Positions 12,237-26,694 of a stretch of DNA of 64,000 bases are shown here, piece after piece. The notes under the pieces are model-generated. The model was not told the DNA's origin and did not search any database. It saw only the letters and a list, made by a program, of their open reading frames with translations. The stretch spans positions 4,360,565 through 4,424,564 of the forward strand of contig JAKZAN010000001.1 of assembly GCA_023053545.1 (NCBI GenBank), read 5' to 3'. A program made the position numbers and the translations under genes. How positions within the stretch are numbered: the first letter of the stretch is position 1; each line of letters starts with the position of its first letter. This stretch comes from Lepidurus packardi. Taxonomy: Eukaryota; Arthropoda; Branchiopoda; Notostraca; Triopsidae.

Positions 12237-15200
12237 CAGGCCCGCCCAGAGGGGGGGGGGGGGGGGGGCGGGTGGGGCGATTTGTCCCGGGCCCCGGCTG
12301 CTTGGGGGGCCCCCACTTGGATTTTTTGTACACAAAAATACTGCTAAAAAATATTTGACAAAACTGCTCATTTTTTTCAACACTTTTTAAAGCTTGTGAA
12401 ACTCGCCCTCTTGATGTATGGCGCACGCTCTAAAATCTTATAAACAACTGTAAAAAACCGCGCTCTTTTTTCAAGGTTACGGTTTCGGGCCATAGGGAGC
12501 ACAACTAAAATATTCTCACCACAGATGACAGCAGCTCCTAAGAGATCAGGCAATTGATGGAGTTTGGGTTAGCTTATGGCTTAGTCTATCTATCACTTGA
12601 CTATTCAGAATTAATTAGAATGAAGAGAAATCACCCGTCTGGTGCTCAAAAAAGAAAACTTAAACGGGATAGGGATTCTGCAGACCAGCGTGGTAAAATA
12701 ACTTTGATCGACTTGGGTTGGATTTCGCAGCCCAGTTCCAGTCGCAACGAAATCGTTGAACATTCACTTACTACAGAAATTTCGTTCGAAAATGCTCAAC
12801 AAGTGAATGAATGTAAATTTGTCAATTCCTAGTGCGAAATGTATGGTACCTATTCAATTAACTTTGCTATCAGATGAGGCGCTACCTCAGCCAAGAACAG
12901 ATTCCGAAGAGCTCTTTGTCGCCAAGATCCTCCCCTACGAAATATGTGAAGCAGAATTACCCGCTCAACATGAGGGAAGCGAAGCAGTAGAAGAAACTAC
13001 TAGTTCACCTTTGCAACCGGAAGACAACTTACCAGGATTACGCGTCGAGAACGACGATGACATAGAACATCTAGCTGAAGCTGCACGTGATCCCGGCGCA
13101 TGGACAACCCGTGAAGAAATCGTCAAGAACCGTGACCTCATTGTTCTACAAGGGGTTCCGTCAATGCCCACTGCTTTTCCGAGGGATTCTTATGGACGGC
13201 CTTTCCCAGTGATTGTACTGTACAAGGAGCAGCCTAACAGCGTAAAAGTACCTCGAGACTGGTTAGTTTGGAGTGACAGCGCAGGAGGGCTATTTTGTTT
13301 TTCTTGCTGTCTTTTCCAAAGTGACCGGCAATCCGAATCCGCTTCAAAACTGTGCAAATTTGGAGTTGGTTTTAGAGGGAACTGGCATAAGCTTCACGAA
13401 AAATTGAGGAATCACGAAAAGTCCGCTGCACACGTTGAAGCTTATCTTGCATGGAAGGACTGTTTAACTTCTTTAAAAAAGGCAACAGGAATTGATAAGG
13501 AGGTTGTGAAGCAAGTAAACAAAGAATCCGAGAAATGGAGAGAAATTCTAAGATGCTGTCTCGATGGGGCTTTGTTTTTGGCGGGAAGGAATCTTGTCTT
13601 TCGCGGTTCTTCTACTCATGTCGGGGAGCACGGTAACGGGAATTTTATCGGGGTCTTAGAACTCATTGGCAGACATAACCAGACTCTGATGTATCATCTG
13701 GATGAGGTAGTGAAATACCAGCAGCGAGGTGAAAGAATGCAGGCCCACTATCTCTCCTGGAGAACTCAGAATGAGTTTCTCGAGCTTTGTGGTAACTCTG
13801 TTCGAAAGGCTGTCGTAGATGAAATTATTAAAGCTCAGTACTATAGCATTATTGCTGATAGCACCCCAGATACATCCCACACAGAACAAGTCACATTCCT
13901 CTTTCGCTTTGTCAACCAGAGTTCAGATGGTAATTGGGAAGTCTTCGAAAGATCTTTGAAACTTGCAGATTTTGAAAAAAAGAAAGGGAAAGACATTTCA
14001 GGTCTGATTTTCGAAGTTCTGAAGGAAAACAATTTGGAAATCATGCTTTGCAGAGGCCAAGCATACGATAACGCTTCTAACATGTCGGGCTGCTACAAGG
14101 GTGTACAGGCAGTTATTTTAAAAGTGAACTCGTGCGCTCTTTATTCCCCTTGTGGAGCCCACAGTTTGAATATGTGTGGTGTGAATGCTGCCCAGGCATG
14201 CCTTGCAATTAAGAGTTACTTTGGCAACATCCAAAAATTGTACAACTTGTTCAGCTGCAGTCCAGCTCGCTGGAAAGTTTTGCGAGAAAACGCAAGTGTA
14301 TCTCTGCACAGCCTCTCAGATACTCGTTGGAGCGCCAGAATGGACGCTGTGAAGCCCTTGCTGAAGGACTATCGTGGAATCCTCAAATCTCTTGAGCTTC
14401 TTCAAGAACTGGATTTGCCACCTGAAGCGCACGCGGATGCAGATACGCTTGATAATTGGATGTCATCTTTTCACTTCGTCCTTTTGAGTACATTTTGGTA
14501 CAAGACTCTGCAGGCCATCGATGACAGGAACAAGCTGCTACAAAAAGCGAGTCTTAGCATTGAAGGAGAAGTTAGAGAATGCAGAAACCTTCTTCAAGAC
14601 ATCGAAACATTGAGAACGAACTGGGACCAACTAGTAAGTGAAGCTAAACTAGTCGCTACTCAGTTGGGCTTGGAAAGCCAGCTAAAAACCAAAGCACTCC
14701 ATAAAAGGAAGACTTTTTATGGTGAACCGAAAAATACGGAGCACTTGCATGAAACAGCGGAGGACACGTTTAAAGTAGAAGTCTTTTTGGCCACTTTAGA
14801 CAGAATATCAATGGAAATTAAAGAGCGTTTTCAAGCAGCGAATAACATTTGCGATCTCTTCTCTTTTCGTTGGGACCAAGAAGTCACAAATATGGATTTA
14901 ATACATCGGAAAACCAAAAGTCTCGCTCAAGCTTATTCTCGTGATTTAAATGAAGAAGATCTAGTCGAAGAAATGCAACTTTTTGTCAAGATTCGTGAAA
15001 ATTTTCTCCAGTCAAAGCTTTGCTCTCCCTTGAAGCTGCTAAACAAAATATATGAACATTCCTTAGAGACCTTGTTTCCTCAGATTTGTATATCGTTGCG
15101 TATGTTTCTTTGTTTGCCTGTGTCAGTTGCGTCTGCTGAGCGATCTTTCAGCAAGATGTCCCTCGTAAAAAACCACTTGCGCTCCACTATGGGCCAGGAA

Positions 15201-15466
15201 CGACTAAATCATTTACTGATTTTATCTGTTGAACACAAACTGGCTCGGAATCTTAATTACGATAATTTAATTGACGAGTTTGCAATGCGAAGAGCAAGAA
15301 AGTCTGTATTCTGCATTTTTCTTTTGTTTTGTCTATATACAAGTCTGATTTAATCAAGATTACATAAGGTTTTCAATTTTTTAAATACTTTTTTTTTACA
15401 GTTTCTTATGTGCACCAAAGGGGCCTCAATAAAAGAAGCGGTCAATAGGCGCAGCCTACGACGGCA

Positions 15467-15500
<34 letters not shown>

Positions 15501-15554
15501 GGGGCCTCCATCTTAGGTTCGCCCCGGGCCCCGTCTAACCTCTGGGCGGCCCTG
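12237..15554 (+). mobile_element. hAT DNA transposon, near-complete, with terminal inverted repeats
   Basis: Left end CAGGCCCGCCCAGAGG and right end (read on the minus strand) CAGGGCCGCCCAGAGG form imperfect 16-bp terminal inverted repeats, followed inward by GGGCCCCGGG-like sequence at both ends. The 3.3-kb body carries one transposase gene. Flanking octamers (gttgtagg left, cacacaca right) do not match, so no target duplication is visible. Long G runs lie just inside both ends (about 12251-12268 and 15494-15504). Confidence 0.85.
12620..15353 (+). CDS. hAT transposase, apparently intact with one 61-bp intron
   Basis: ZMYM-type hAT transposase that would excise and reinsert its own element. 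I chose the ATG at 12620 (MKRNHPSGAQKRK), the usual basic start of this group. Exon 1 is 12620-12812 and exon 2 is 12874-15353; a GTAAAT...TATCAG intron of 61 bp joins the two frames exactly (NE-Y-EALPQPRTDSEE), giving about 890 residues. Motifs in order: TTF zinc finger (GGLFCFSCCLFQ), GNFIGVLELIG, catalytic Asp in YYSIIADSTPDTS, second Asp in YDNASNMSG, CGAHSLNM, SDTRWSARMDA, and the dimerisation segment ASAERSFSKMSLVKNHLRS with the catalytic Glu. No internal stop or shift was seen after splicing. The intron is inferred from signals and frame only; a one-base shift near 12807-12830 is the alternative. Confidence 0.8.
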
Positions 15555-17191
15555 CACACACACACCAAAAAATATAATAAAAAAATACAAAAATCCTTCT
15601 TTCTCTCGAGCAAGCGTAGCTGCGCGTAGCCCAAACACAGTTTCCACCCCTATATTGCAACATTCCACTCTATAATTTAATTAGCTCTCGAATAAAAGGA
15701 CTTGTCTGGATACGAATTATCTTATCGTTTCTTCCTTAAACTACCCTTCTTGGACTATTTGAAATTATTATTACGACCCTATGATACTGTAAACGGGATC
15801 GCTGCCCAAAACTAATCTTAGTCGAACCACCTAAAAGAAATGGAGATTGGGACCACTTCTTTCTTCCTAAACCCCCAATTTCCCGACGTATTCTTATCCG
15901 CTGATTTTTTTCTTTTTTTTAACAACTTGGAGTTCTGTAAAAACGAAACTATACTCTTTCCCCTGCATGGAGTATACATGGTAGTTGAATCTACTGGGGG
16001 ATATGATACCGGTACATATATCGAGAACGAAGAGCACGAGAGAGAAAGCGAGAGGGAATTGAGAGGATATTGTTGTATTTCTTAGAAGTATGTCCTTAAC
16101 AACCTTGTTTGTATAACTAAGAAGACCTTGTTTGCTGTTGACCCTGTCCCCTTTGCCTTAACGTTAACCTTAGCTTCCTCATTCCCTATTACCTTGACCT
16201 TAACCTTAGCTCATTATATCCAGTGATATAAAAGGGGTTGGTGTTTTGTGAGTCGGGGGTTATGTTTCAGTTGGAAACGTAGTGGTGGCAAGTTACTGTC
16301 AATACAGTGTTAGTCACAAGAAATCCCCACAGATATAGAATTCTAGTATGGGAAAAGAGAAGAAGAAAAAAGAAAAGGAACCAATATATTTGGACCAAAA
16401 AGGAGAAGAAGCTCTGGCAGAAGCCATAGTACAGTATAAACTACTGCTGTGCACGCATTCCAGCATCCGCGGACTGCACTTGATTGGATTGATGTAAATG
16501 GCTTTGCTGCAATCCCTCTGTTCGCACACACGCAACCATAATACACCACCATGGTAGTGGAGAGCATGTAACTTGCCTAATAAGAAGACTATACATCAGA
16601 TCCGAGGGATTTGGGATTTTAGTTCCTGAAACTTGTAAACCAAGTGGACACTACAGATCTTCCGTGAAGATCCTTCCTTTGGCGAAAATCTGATTCCGCG
16701 AGCGAGCGAGGGGAAAAAGGACTTTTATGTGTCCTTTAATTGTATTGGTCCTTTTTCATTAATTAAATTGGATTCTAAAATGCAGTTATAGCTTTGCACT
16801 CTCGAATTAGACTCAGCTTATACTGAGATTAAGTATTAGTAGTTTTACACTTTCAAAATAGAAAACCTTCTCTGATTCATATGAATATTGGATTTTCCTG
16901 AATTGTGCTGTAATTCTTGATTAATTATTCGTATCTCATAGAGAAACATAAGTTTAGAATAAGTGTTATGGGTATCTTTTATGCCAATCAAATATGTGTA
17001 CACTCATGCAATACAAACTGTGAAAACTACAAAGAAAATTGTAGTATTACATTATAAATATAAATTAAGGAAATTTATTACTAAAATTCGTAAAATTAGA
17101 AACAAAATAGTGTTGCCTGTAAGCAGTCAGTCGCTAGGTGATATATACTCAATTAAATTACATTAATTCATTAAAAATTAAGGTAGCTTAA
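15555..17191. other. Non-coding stretch with a possible solo LTR
   Basis: No gene recognised. At about 16071-16306 a segment begins TGTTGTATTT, contains a TATAAAAGGGG box near 16229 and ends GTCAATACA, resembling a 230-bp LTR like the gypsy LTR at 4455. It is followed by a short basic ORF (about 16349-16498, MGKEKKKKEKEPIYLDQKG) that could be the start of a gag gene. Ends and target duplication are not proven. Confidence 0.3.
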
Positions 17192-17604
17192 GGCTCCCGT
17201 ATACCTTAGCTCGGTATAGTCGGTTAGCATGGGGAAGTTGGGAACAACTTTGTGAGAAAACCAGTGTATTTAATGAAAAAATTATTTGACAGTAATCTTG
17301 AGCTTTTGTTTAAGATTGCTTAAGACTTCTAAAACTTTTGTTTAAGATTGCTTTCAAATCTGACACGCCGTTTTCTAGAAATCTTTTTCCGAGAAGTTTG
17401 ACGACTTGGTTGATTTTGTACTGCTACAGCAAACTGTGGTGACAAATTGTACTTTTCAGAATCAAAACAAGCGTAGAAACTTTGCCGGCAATTCGCTATC
17501 CATTTCTTTTCTCACTTTCTTATGCAAAGCTTTCGCAAAACAATAACAGACATCAGTGCCATCTGTGACTCTTTCCCGTCAATAAGCCAAGGTATACGGG
17601 AGCC
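17192..17604. mobile_element. TTAA-flanked MITE (piggyBac-like)
   Basis: The segment begins GGCTCCCGTATACCTT and ends with the complement AAGGTATACGGGAGCC, a 16-bp perfect inverted repeat. Both sides are TTAA (17188-17191 and 17605-17608), the target duplication of piggyBac-type elements. At 413 bp with no ORF it is non-autonomous. Inside is a short direct repeat (TTTTGTTTAAGATTGCTT twice, 17309-17355). Confidence 0.7.
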
Positions 17605-17608
17605 TTAA

Positions 17609-18321
17609 AGATAACGTTGCTATAACTAGTAAAAAAAATACAGAGGTATTTTGTAAAAAAATTACAATATTCGTTTTATCACTGTAGAAACTCATGAAGT
17701 AACACTTTGTAAGCCTTCGCCAAACTGTTCGTGCGACCACAGTACAATCTTTCACTGGAAAAAGACCACAAAAAAGGAACGTGTTCAATATTCAAATTAA
17801 GAAAACAAAATAAAAAAAAACAGTTGCATGGAGTGACAGTTCAATCTATGCCAAGTTTAAAGCCAATCCGTAGGGAAACTTATTCACCGCACAAAAAAAA
17901 AAGAAAAGAAAAGTACTAAACACAGAAGAAATCCCGCTGGCTATTCTTCCACAAAAAATACAACTGCATTCTGCCGAACGTCAACAAACAGCCTAAGTAA
18001 ATCATGGTCAGAAATTCAACCCAAAAATACACCCACATCAAAATGTTTTCTCCATTAGCTTTACCCCCTCTCGCAAAGGGGATAAATGACAACCCGAACA
18101 GTTCTATACTTCATCATCTTCTCCTTTTTCTTCCGCTAGAGCACATCAGCCTCATCGTCTCCCTCACGCTTTGCTTGAATCAAATCCTTCCAGATTTAAT
18201 TTCAAGGGCCACAAATGATGTCGAAACTACCCAGTTAGCATTTTCGTTTCAACACAGGCTAAGAAGAACGACCTGGCCAAAGCCGACATATAACAGTACG
18301 AAACAGGTCCAGTTAGCCTGC
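17609..18321. other. Gene-free AT-rich stretch
   Basis: No supported gene. A plus-strand open frame at 18004-18468 is a shadow of the minus-strand NOG1 remnant in its second half and has no recognisable domain. Confidence 0.4.
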
Positions 18322-18967
18322 TTAACGCCTTTCCGTTTTGCCAATGCCACGCTTTCCGGAGCACAAACGCTTGGGCAGTTTAACCGAAATATGTCTGTCA
18401 GCTTCACCAGCTTTGCCCATGCGGCCTTACGTCCAACGAGCTTCAACTTGTTCTTCATCTACAAGTAACAATAAACGTTACTACAATCAACTAAAATAAA
18501 CCCAATTTAGTTATTACTTCTGGGTTCTTGACTCCACTCTGGTCACGTGGAGTAACGCGAGAAGAGCTAGACGTACACGGCCTTCTTCATCCATGCGAGC
18601 TTTCTTGATTGGCTTACGCGAAATTGAAATCGAACGAGATTGATTGAAATGGGCCTACGAAAGCATAAAGTTGGTTAAAAACCGTGTTCGGTTATTAAAA
18701 TATCTATACAAAAAATACCTTCTCTGTGCCAGCCAAATCCACTCCCAAGTTCTCTATTTCTTCCCTCAAACGGCTAACCGAGAGCTCTCGCTTCCTACCA
18801 GCCCTCGGCATGACAGGTTTGCCTCCACTCTTTCCAAGACGAGCTTCAACAGACATACTTGTCTCGAATTTGCTTGGCGAGTTGATGGACTCCTTTGTTT
18901 CTTCATCTTATTCATCACTGGGTTCGTCAAACTTCAGCTCGCAGCTCTTCTTCAACTGCTCCAATTT
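18322..18967 (-). pseudogene. NOG1/GTPBP4 C-terminal remnant (three exons, lesions)
   Basis: NOG1 is a nucleolar GTPase of 60S ribosome assembly. Three minus-strand exons with good splice signals carry only its C-terminal tail: 18967-18719 (KLEQLKKSCELKF...RKRELSVSRLREEIENLGVDLAGTE), 18654-18518 (AHFNQSRSISISRKPIKKAR, MDEEGRVR, then SSSRVTPRDQSGVKNPE after a shift) and 18458-18322 ([12 protein letters not shown], then [19 protein letters not shown]...GKTERR and stop after a shift). Lesions: an in-frame TAA in the acidic segment of the first exon, and one frameshift in each of the other two. The GTPase domain is not found between here and the NSF gene, so this is a 5'-truncated copy. Keeping introns means it came from a DNA-level duplication, not a processed mRNA. 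Confidence 0.75.
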
Positions 18968-20036
18968 CTAAAAAAAAACACAACAAAGTAAAAAAAAGGA
19001 GAATTTGTTTGCCTGTGCAGAAATTAACTTACAGTTACTTTTTGCCACTTATTGTCACTTTCTGCACGGCAGGAAGTGGGAATAAGTGGCGTAAAGTGTC
19101 CATAAGTACGCAGAAAGTAACTAATTGTCACTTTCTGCTACTTATTGTTACTTTCTGCCACGCATAATGCCCGTCCATAAGGCCTGCCCTTCCCAAGTTT
19201 TGTCCTCCCGGGGCTTCCATACGTTGGACCTTCTAAACTCCCCTCTTCCTAACTCCTACGGCTTAGCAATCTATGTGCTATACTGTCCCAAAAAATCGAA
19301 TATAGGGAAGCCACAATGGTTTAATCCTTACCCGTGGAATTAATTAAAGATTGCTCACTTCGAGCCTGCTCCTCTCTAAAACCGAACCGAAACTAAGAAA
19401 AGTAGAATCCTAATGTATTTTTGTAAGAGTATTTTCTTTGTCCTCCAACTTAGGGTAAAAACGGATTCCTCGTTTTGTTTCGGTTTGGTTTTAGACATGA
19501 GACCTACAAACCGTTTCAAAATGAGCAGCCTTTAATTAATCCCATGGGTGACCACTGTGACCACTGTGACCACTGTGATTAGACCACTGTGATTTTCCTA
19601 TACTCTTTTTTGTCTGGACAGTATAGTACATGGATTGCTAAGTCATACACATTGGTTTCCGGCTGTAAAAGCCACATTTATTTCCATAAAGGTCACATGT
19701 ATGTGTCAACACTTGGACTACAGAGATTACAAGGAAATGCTAGTTTTGGGGCGACAACAGTTAAGAACTTTCTTCAACATCTTTCTTTGCGTAGTTTACT
19801 TTTCCAAACGACTAGAATGAGACATCAGGGAATGTGTCGTGTATACAAATCACAAACCAAAGAAACCCCACCAATAACAACAACAGCAGAAAATTCAAAA
19901 ACATACCTTTCTCGGCAGTTTTCTAAGAAAAAGGAAAACTCAAATTTAAATGTTTTTTTTTAACGTTAACTTAATTTATTGCCTGTTTAAAAAAGCTTTA
20001 TTTTTTTTTTCTCGACACAATCCCATAAAAACTGTT
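18968..20036. other. Gene-free stretch with imperfect repeats
   Basis: At 19010-19165 several degenerate copies of a TTACTTTCTGCCACTTATTG-like motif occur in both orientations. At 19549-19590 a 9-bp unit (TGACCACTG) is repeated about four times. An unrecognised 124-residue plus-strand frame covers 19589-19963. No NOG1 upstream exon was found. Confidence 0.4.
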
Positions 20037-23319
<3,283 letters not shown>

Positions 23320-24787
23320 CTAGGAGAGGGAGAGACAAAGAAAAAAAGTTTCAAAGAAATCGATTATTTTAGTCGGAATTCCAGCTCGGAATCTCTTAGA
23401 AGTCAAATGATTAGTCTTCTCACAGTCATAAGTGACGTCAGGGGGATATATACGTGTTTTTGTTTCCATTTGAGAGGGGTTGTTGGTTTAGGTCAAATGA
23501 TGGTAAAAGAAAAAAAGGACGGGAATGCCAAGATATTCGGGCACATGGATCAATAAGGTGGAAGCGGTGGAGGGCGTAAGGGTTTTTTGAGAACGTTAAT
23601 GAAAATGCCTGGATTGGCTAGATTAGTGAGAATGCCGTTTTCAGGCTAAGATTAGAAGAAATGTGATCTAAGTGTTTGCGAATAATAATTAGATTCACGA
23701 AAAAACAAACAGCTAATCGTTAGCCATGATTAGGGTACAATATTAAGTTAGAAGGTTTGATTAAAAACGTTAGTTGGATTGTTACATAGGAGATTAAATT
23801 GGGTTGAAGAGGAATGTAAGATATTATCGTGGTCGAAAGTAGAAAAGGTTGACGTAACGTAACGCAAGAAATTTGCGAAAGAAGTGATAAAAAGCGAAAA
23901 GGATACTGCGCAATGTCACTTGTCGTTATAGAATCACGCTTGCTTGCGCTAAACATTGGATCAATGTTTCAGCAGAGCCGTAAAGGTTGTTAAAATGGAA
24001 AAGTACAGAACAAAAACGAAAAAGTTGAGTTTGACTAACACTAGTGTTTCCACATTCCAGTGGAGGAGTGTGAACATATGAGCAGGAAAATTGAGAATTA
24101 AGGACGGCGTAAATTGAAAAAAATGGTCGAAAACATGCATCATTTACCAAGTATAATATTAAAGCTTATTATTACTATTTTAAAAAAACTTACCATGTTT
24201 GTTTATTACAAAATTAGGAAACTATACGAAAACCGTAGACCCTTTTACAACACTTTAGCCACTGGCGTCAAAACAAAGACTACGAAATGCGAGCCCGTTA
24301 GGTTAAGAAGAGCGAACAAGCCGCGCTGTTCGCACTACGCAGGGTTTGCCATTCAGCGTTCAATATTGGAAATCGACAATCGCAGTCGTCTTTTAATCTA
24401 ATACAAAAAAATGCTTAAGTATCGAAGTGTTCTGGAACTTTGCGGAAGAGCTTCGTTCCGCTCGGTTCCACTTCGCTCTTTTCGGCGGAACGGGAACGGA
24501 GCGGCGTTGCACCAGAAATGGCGGGGAACGAAGCCATTTTTTCGGGAAGTTTACCGTTCCGATACCACGTCATCTAGAGTCCAGACAATCTACTGTTTGG
24601 GTCACCTAGTAGACACTTTTCTACTCTGTCCAACTCATAGACTTAAAGGGGAGTAAGGTGCGAAATAAAAAAAAACAAAAAAAATTTATAGATGAGATCA
24701 AATGAAGTGATCTGGCTGAAGAACCCTTATGTTAATTATGCATGTTGACCGAGTAATTAATTATATATACCGCTAAATAATTAATTA
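23320..24787. other. NSF upstream region, no gene seen
   Basis: No coding sequence recognised on either strand. It contains GC-richer repeats around 24420-24560 (repeated GGAAC/GTTCC words) and is expected to hold the NSF promoter and 5' UTR. Confidence 0.4.
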
Positions 24788-24795
24788 CTGATAAT

Positions 24796-25065
24796 CAGGG
24801 GCGTCGCGAGGGGGTTTCCATTGGGGGGGGGGGGGGGGGTGGAGACCTTAGTTTTACCGACTGTAGTTGACGATTTTACCCACTGTATTATAGTTTCTAT
24901 CTTATATTTTCTATCGACTATTAAAGATTTAAACAGTTATTATCGTAGTTATTTCCTTTAATTTTAAGAGATTTATTGAATAATCCTCGTTTTACTTTCA
25001 TTTTCCGAATTTTACCGACGGCGACCCGGTGGGGGGGGCACCCCTCCCCCCTCGCGACGCCCCTG
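24796..25065. mobile_element. hAT MITE with 8-bp target duplication
   Basis: A 270-bp segment begins CAGGGGCGTCGCGAGGGGG and its other end reads the same on the minus strand. Both sides carry ctgataat (24788-24795 and 25066-25073), a perfect 8-bp duplication typical of hAT. There is no ORF. Poly-G runs lie inside both ends (near 24826 and 25031). Confidence 0.85.
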
Positions 25066-25173
25066 CTGATAATGACGAAGGTCGATAACGATAATGAACG
25101 ATAAAGAACGACGTTCCAGAAAGAAAGTTCCGGAATACTGGTATCAGAGGTAGTCTAGAATATTGAAATCGAT

Positions 25174-25284
25174 GGGTAGGGGACGAACGGGCCCACCTTG
25201 GCCAAACGGGCCCAGTGCCAAAAGGGCCCATCCATTGACCAAACGGGCCCAGTCAACAGACCAAACGGGCCTGTTGCGACCCAA
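25174..25284 (+). repeat. Left terminal inverted repeat of the 19.4-kb element
   Basis: A run of GGGCCC-bearing units (cgggcccaccttggccaaa, cgggcccagtgccaaa and so on) ending GGGCCTGTTGCGACCC. It matches the complement of 44485-44598 nearly base for base; the inner GGGCCTGTTGCGACCC part matches the complement of 42822-42839 across the nested insertion. Confidence 0.8.
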
Positions 25285-26690
25285 GTTCGATATCTGCCCA
25301 AGTTCGAGCTCGGGCAGCCCAAGTTCGTACTTGGGTAGACACTGAACTTGGGACGCGAGGCATCTGCCCAAGTTCGATGCTTAAAAGTATGAACTTTATA
25401 TTTGACGTGAGACATTTTGCAGAGGCGTGGCATTTTCCAAAAGAAGGGTTTAGCTTTGGGTGTGACTTTATCTACTTGCAAACATGATCCGTTGGAGTCG
25501 CTGTTAATTGTATTTTCTCTCCAGTATAAAGCTTATTAAAATTGTTATTCTTTCTTTATTCAACCCGTGAACAAAAATATAAACAAATGGTATCTCTTTT
25601 AACGGAAAAGATTTAGTGAACTTATGTGAAGTTACTTAACTTAGACAGACACAGATTCATTTTAAATCTATTTTGTATTTATATATTTCATAGAAATCGA
25701 AGGATGCTTAAAACTTCTCATTCGACATCCAAACATAGACCTTCGTTGTGTCAAATCTCCTACTTTCTATTCAAGTTTGTACTTGTGAATGTAACCCTTT
25801 CTTAGTGATTACACCGTTGCGTTTCATGTATTGTTCATGCAGTTAAAATAGTGAATAAAGTGTTAATAAACTTTTTTGTTGTTGTTAAGAAAAGGAGACC
25901 GCGTTGCTCGGTCTCTTTGTATTCGCGTATTACATAAAATCGATACATATGATAGAATAATAAACTTGATGAAATTAATTAACTGGTTTCTTTTTGTTCT
26001 GAAAATGCGATGGAAAAAGTGCTCTCTCTACATAATACTGAACTTGAGCTACCCAGCATAAGTTCGAACTATTGGGTAAACATATAGCTCAAGAATTCCC
26101 CATAAGCGTCATGTTTTGAGAGAGTTTTTATAAGATTTAATAGCACACTTAACCTGTTGATGTAATAAATTAAGTGGTTTATCTTTGTGCTGTGAACATG
26201 CTATGAGAAGGGGCTTTTTCTACACAATACCGAACTCGGGTTCCCAAAAGTTAGAACTCTATCGGTAATAGCCCTATATTGTTCAAGAATTGAGACAATA
26301 TTGTAAAATTTGATTGAATAAAAATCTTGCTTATGATTTTAAAAAGTTTGAGAGACCTTTCGTAAAATTGTATAAAATAATAAGCTTGTTGATGTAATAA
26401 ATTAAGTGGTTTCTCTTTTTGTCGTGAACTAGCTGTGAATAGTCCTTTCTCTACGCAATACTGAACTTGGGCTCCCCAAGTTCGAACTCGGGTAACCCGA
26501 GTTCGAACTCGGGGAGCCCAAGTTCAAGAAATCCCCATAAGCGTCCTATTTTGAGAGAGTTTTTATAAGATTTAATAGCACACTAAACCAGTTGATGTAA
26601 TAAATTAAGTGGTTTCTCTTTTTGTCGTGAACTAGCTGTGAATAGTCCTTTCTCTACGCAATACTGAACTTGGGCTCCCCGAGTTCGTTC
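25285..26690. repeat. Subterminal palindromic repeats and hairpin array (left)
   Basis: From 25285 to 25380 short CCCAAGTTCG words repeat in both orientations. From about 25960 to 26690 an approximately 200-230-bp unit is repeated about four times; its GATGTAATAAATTAAG core is at 26159, 26391 and 26594, with a diverged copy near 25966. Each unit ends in a GAACTTGGGCTCCCC-type hairpin, the best being a 63-nt near-perfect palindrome at 26463-26525 (31-nt arms, one mismatch). Confidence 0.7.
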
Positions 26691-26694
26691 GGTA

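Noticed and set aside
12131..12426. Pro/Gly-rich short ORFs around the G17 run
   Set aside because: Produced by the homopolymer and GC-rich hAT terminus.
18004..18468. 154-residue plus-strand ORF
   Set aside because: Its second half is antisense to the NOG1 remnant, and the first half has no recognisable feature.
24411..24656. 81-residue Arg/Ser-rich ORF
   Set aside because: Low-complexity GGAAC/GTTCC repeats; no domain or splice context.
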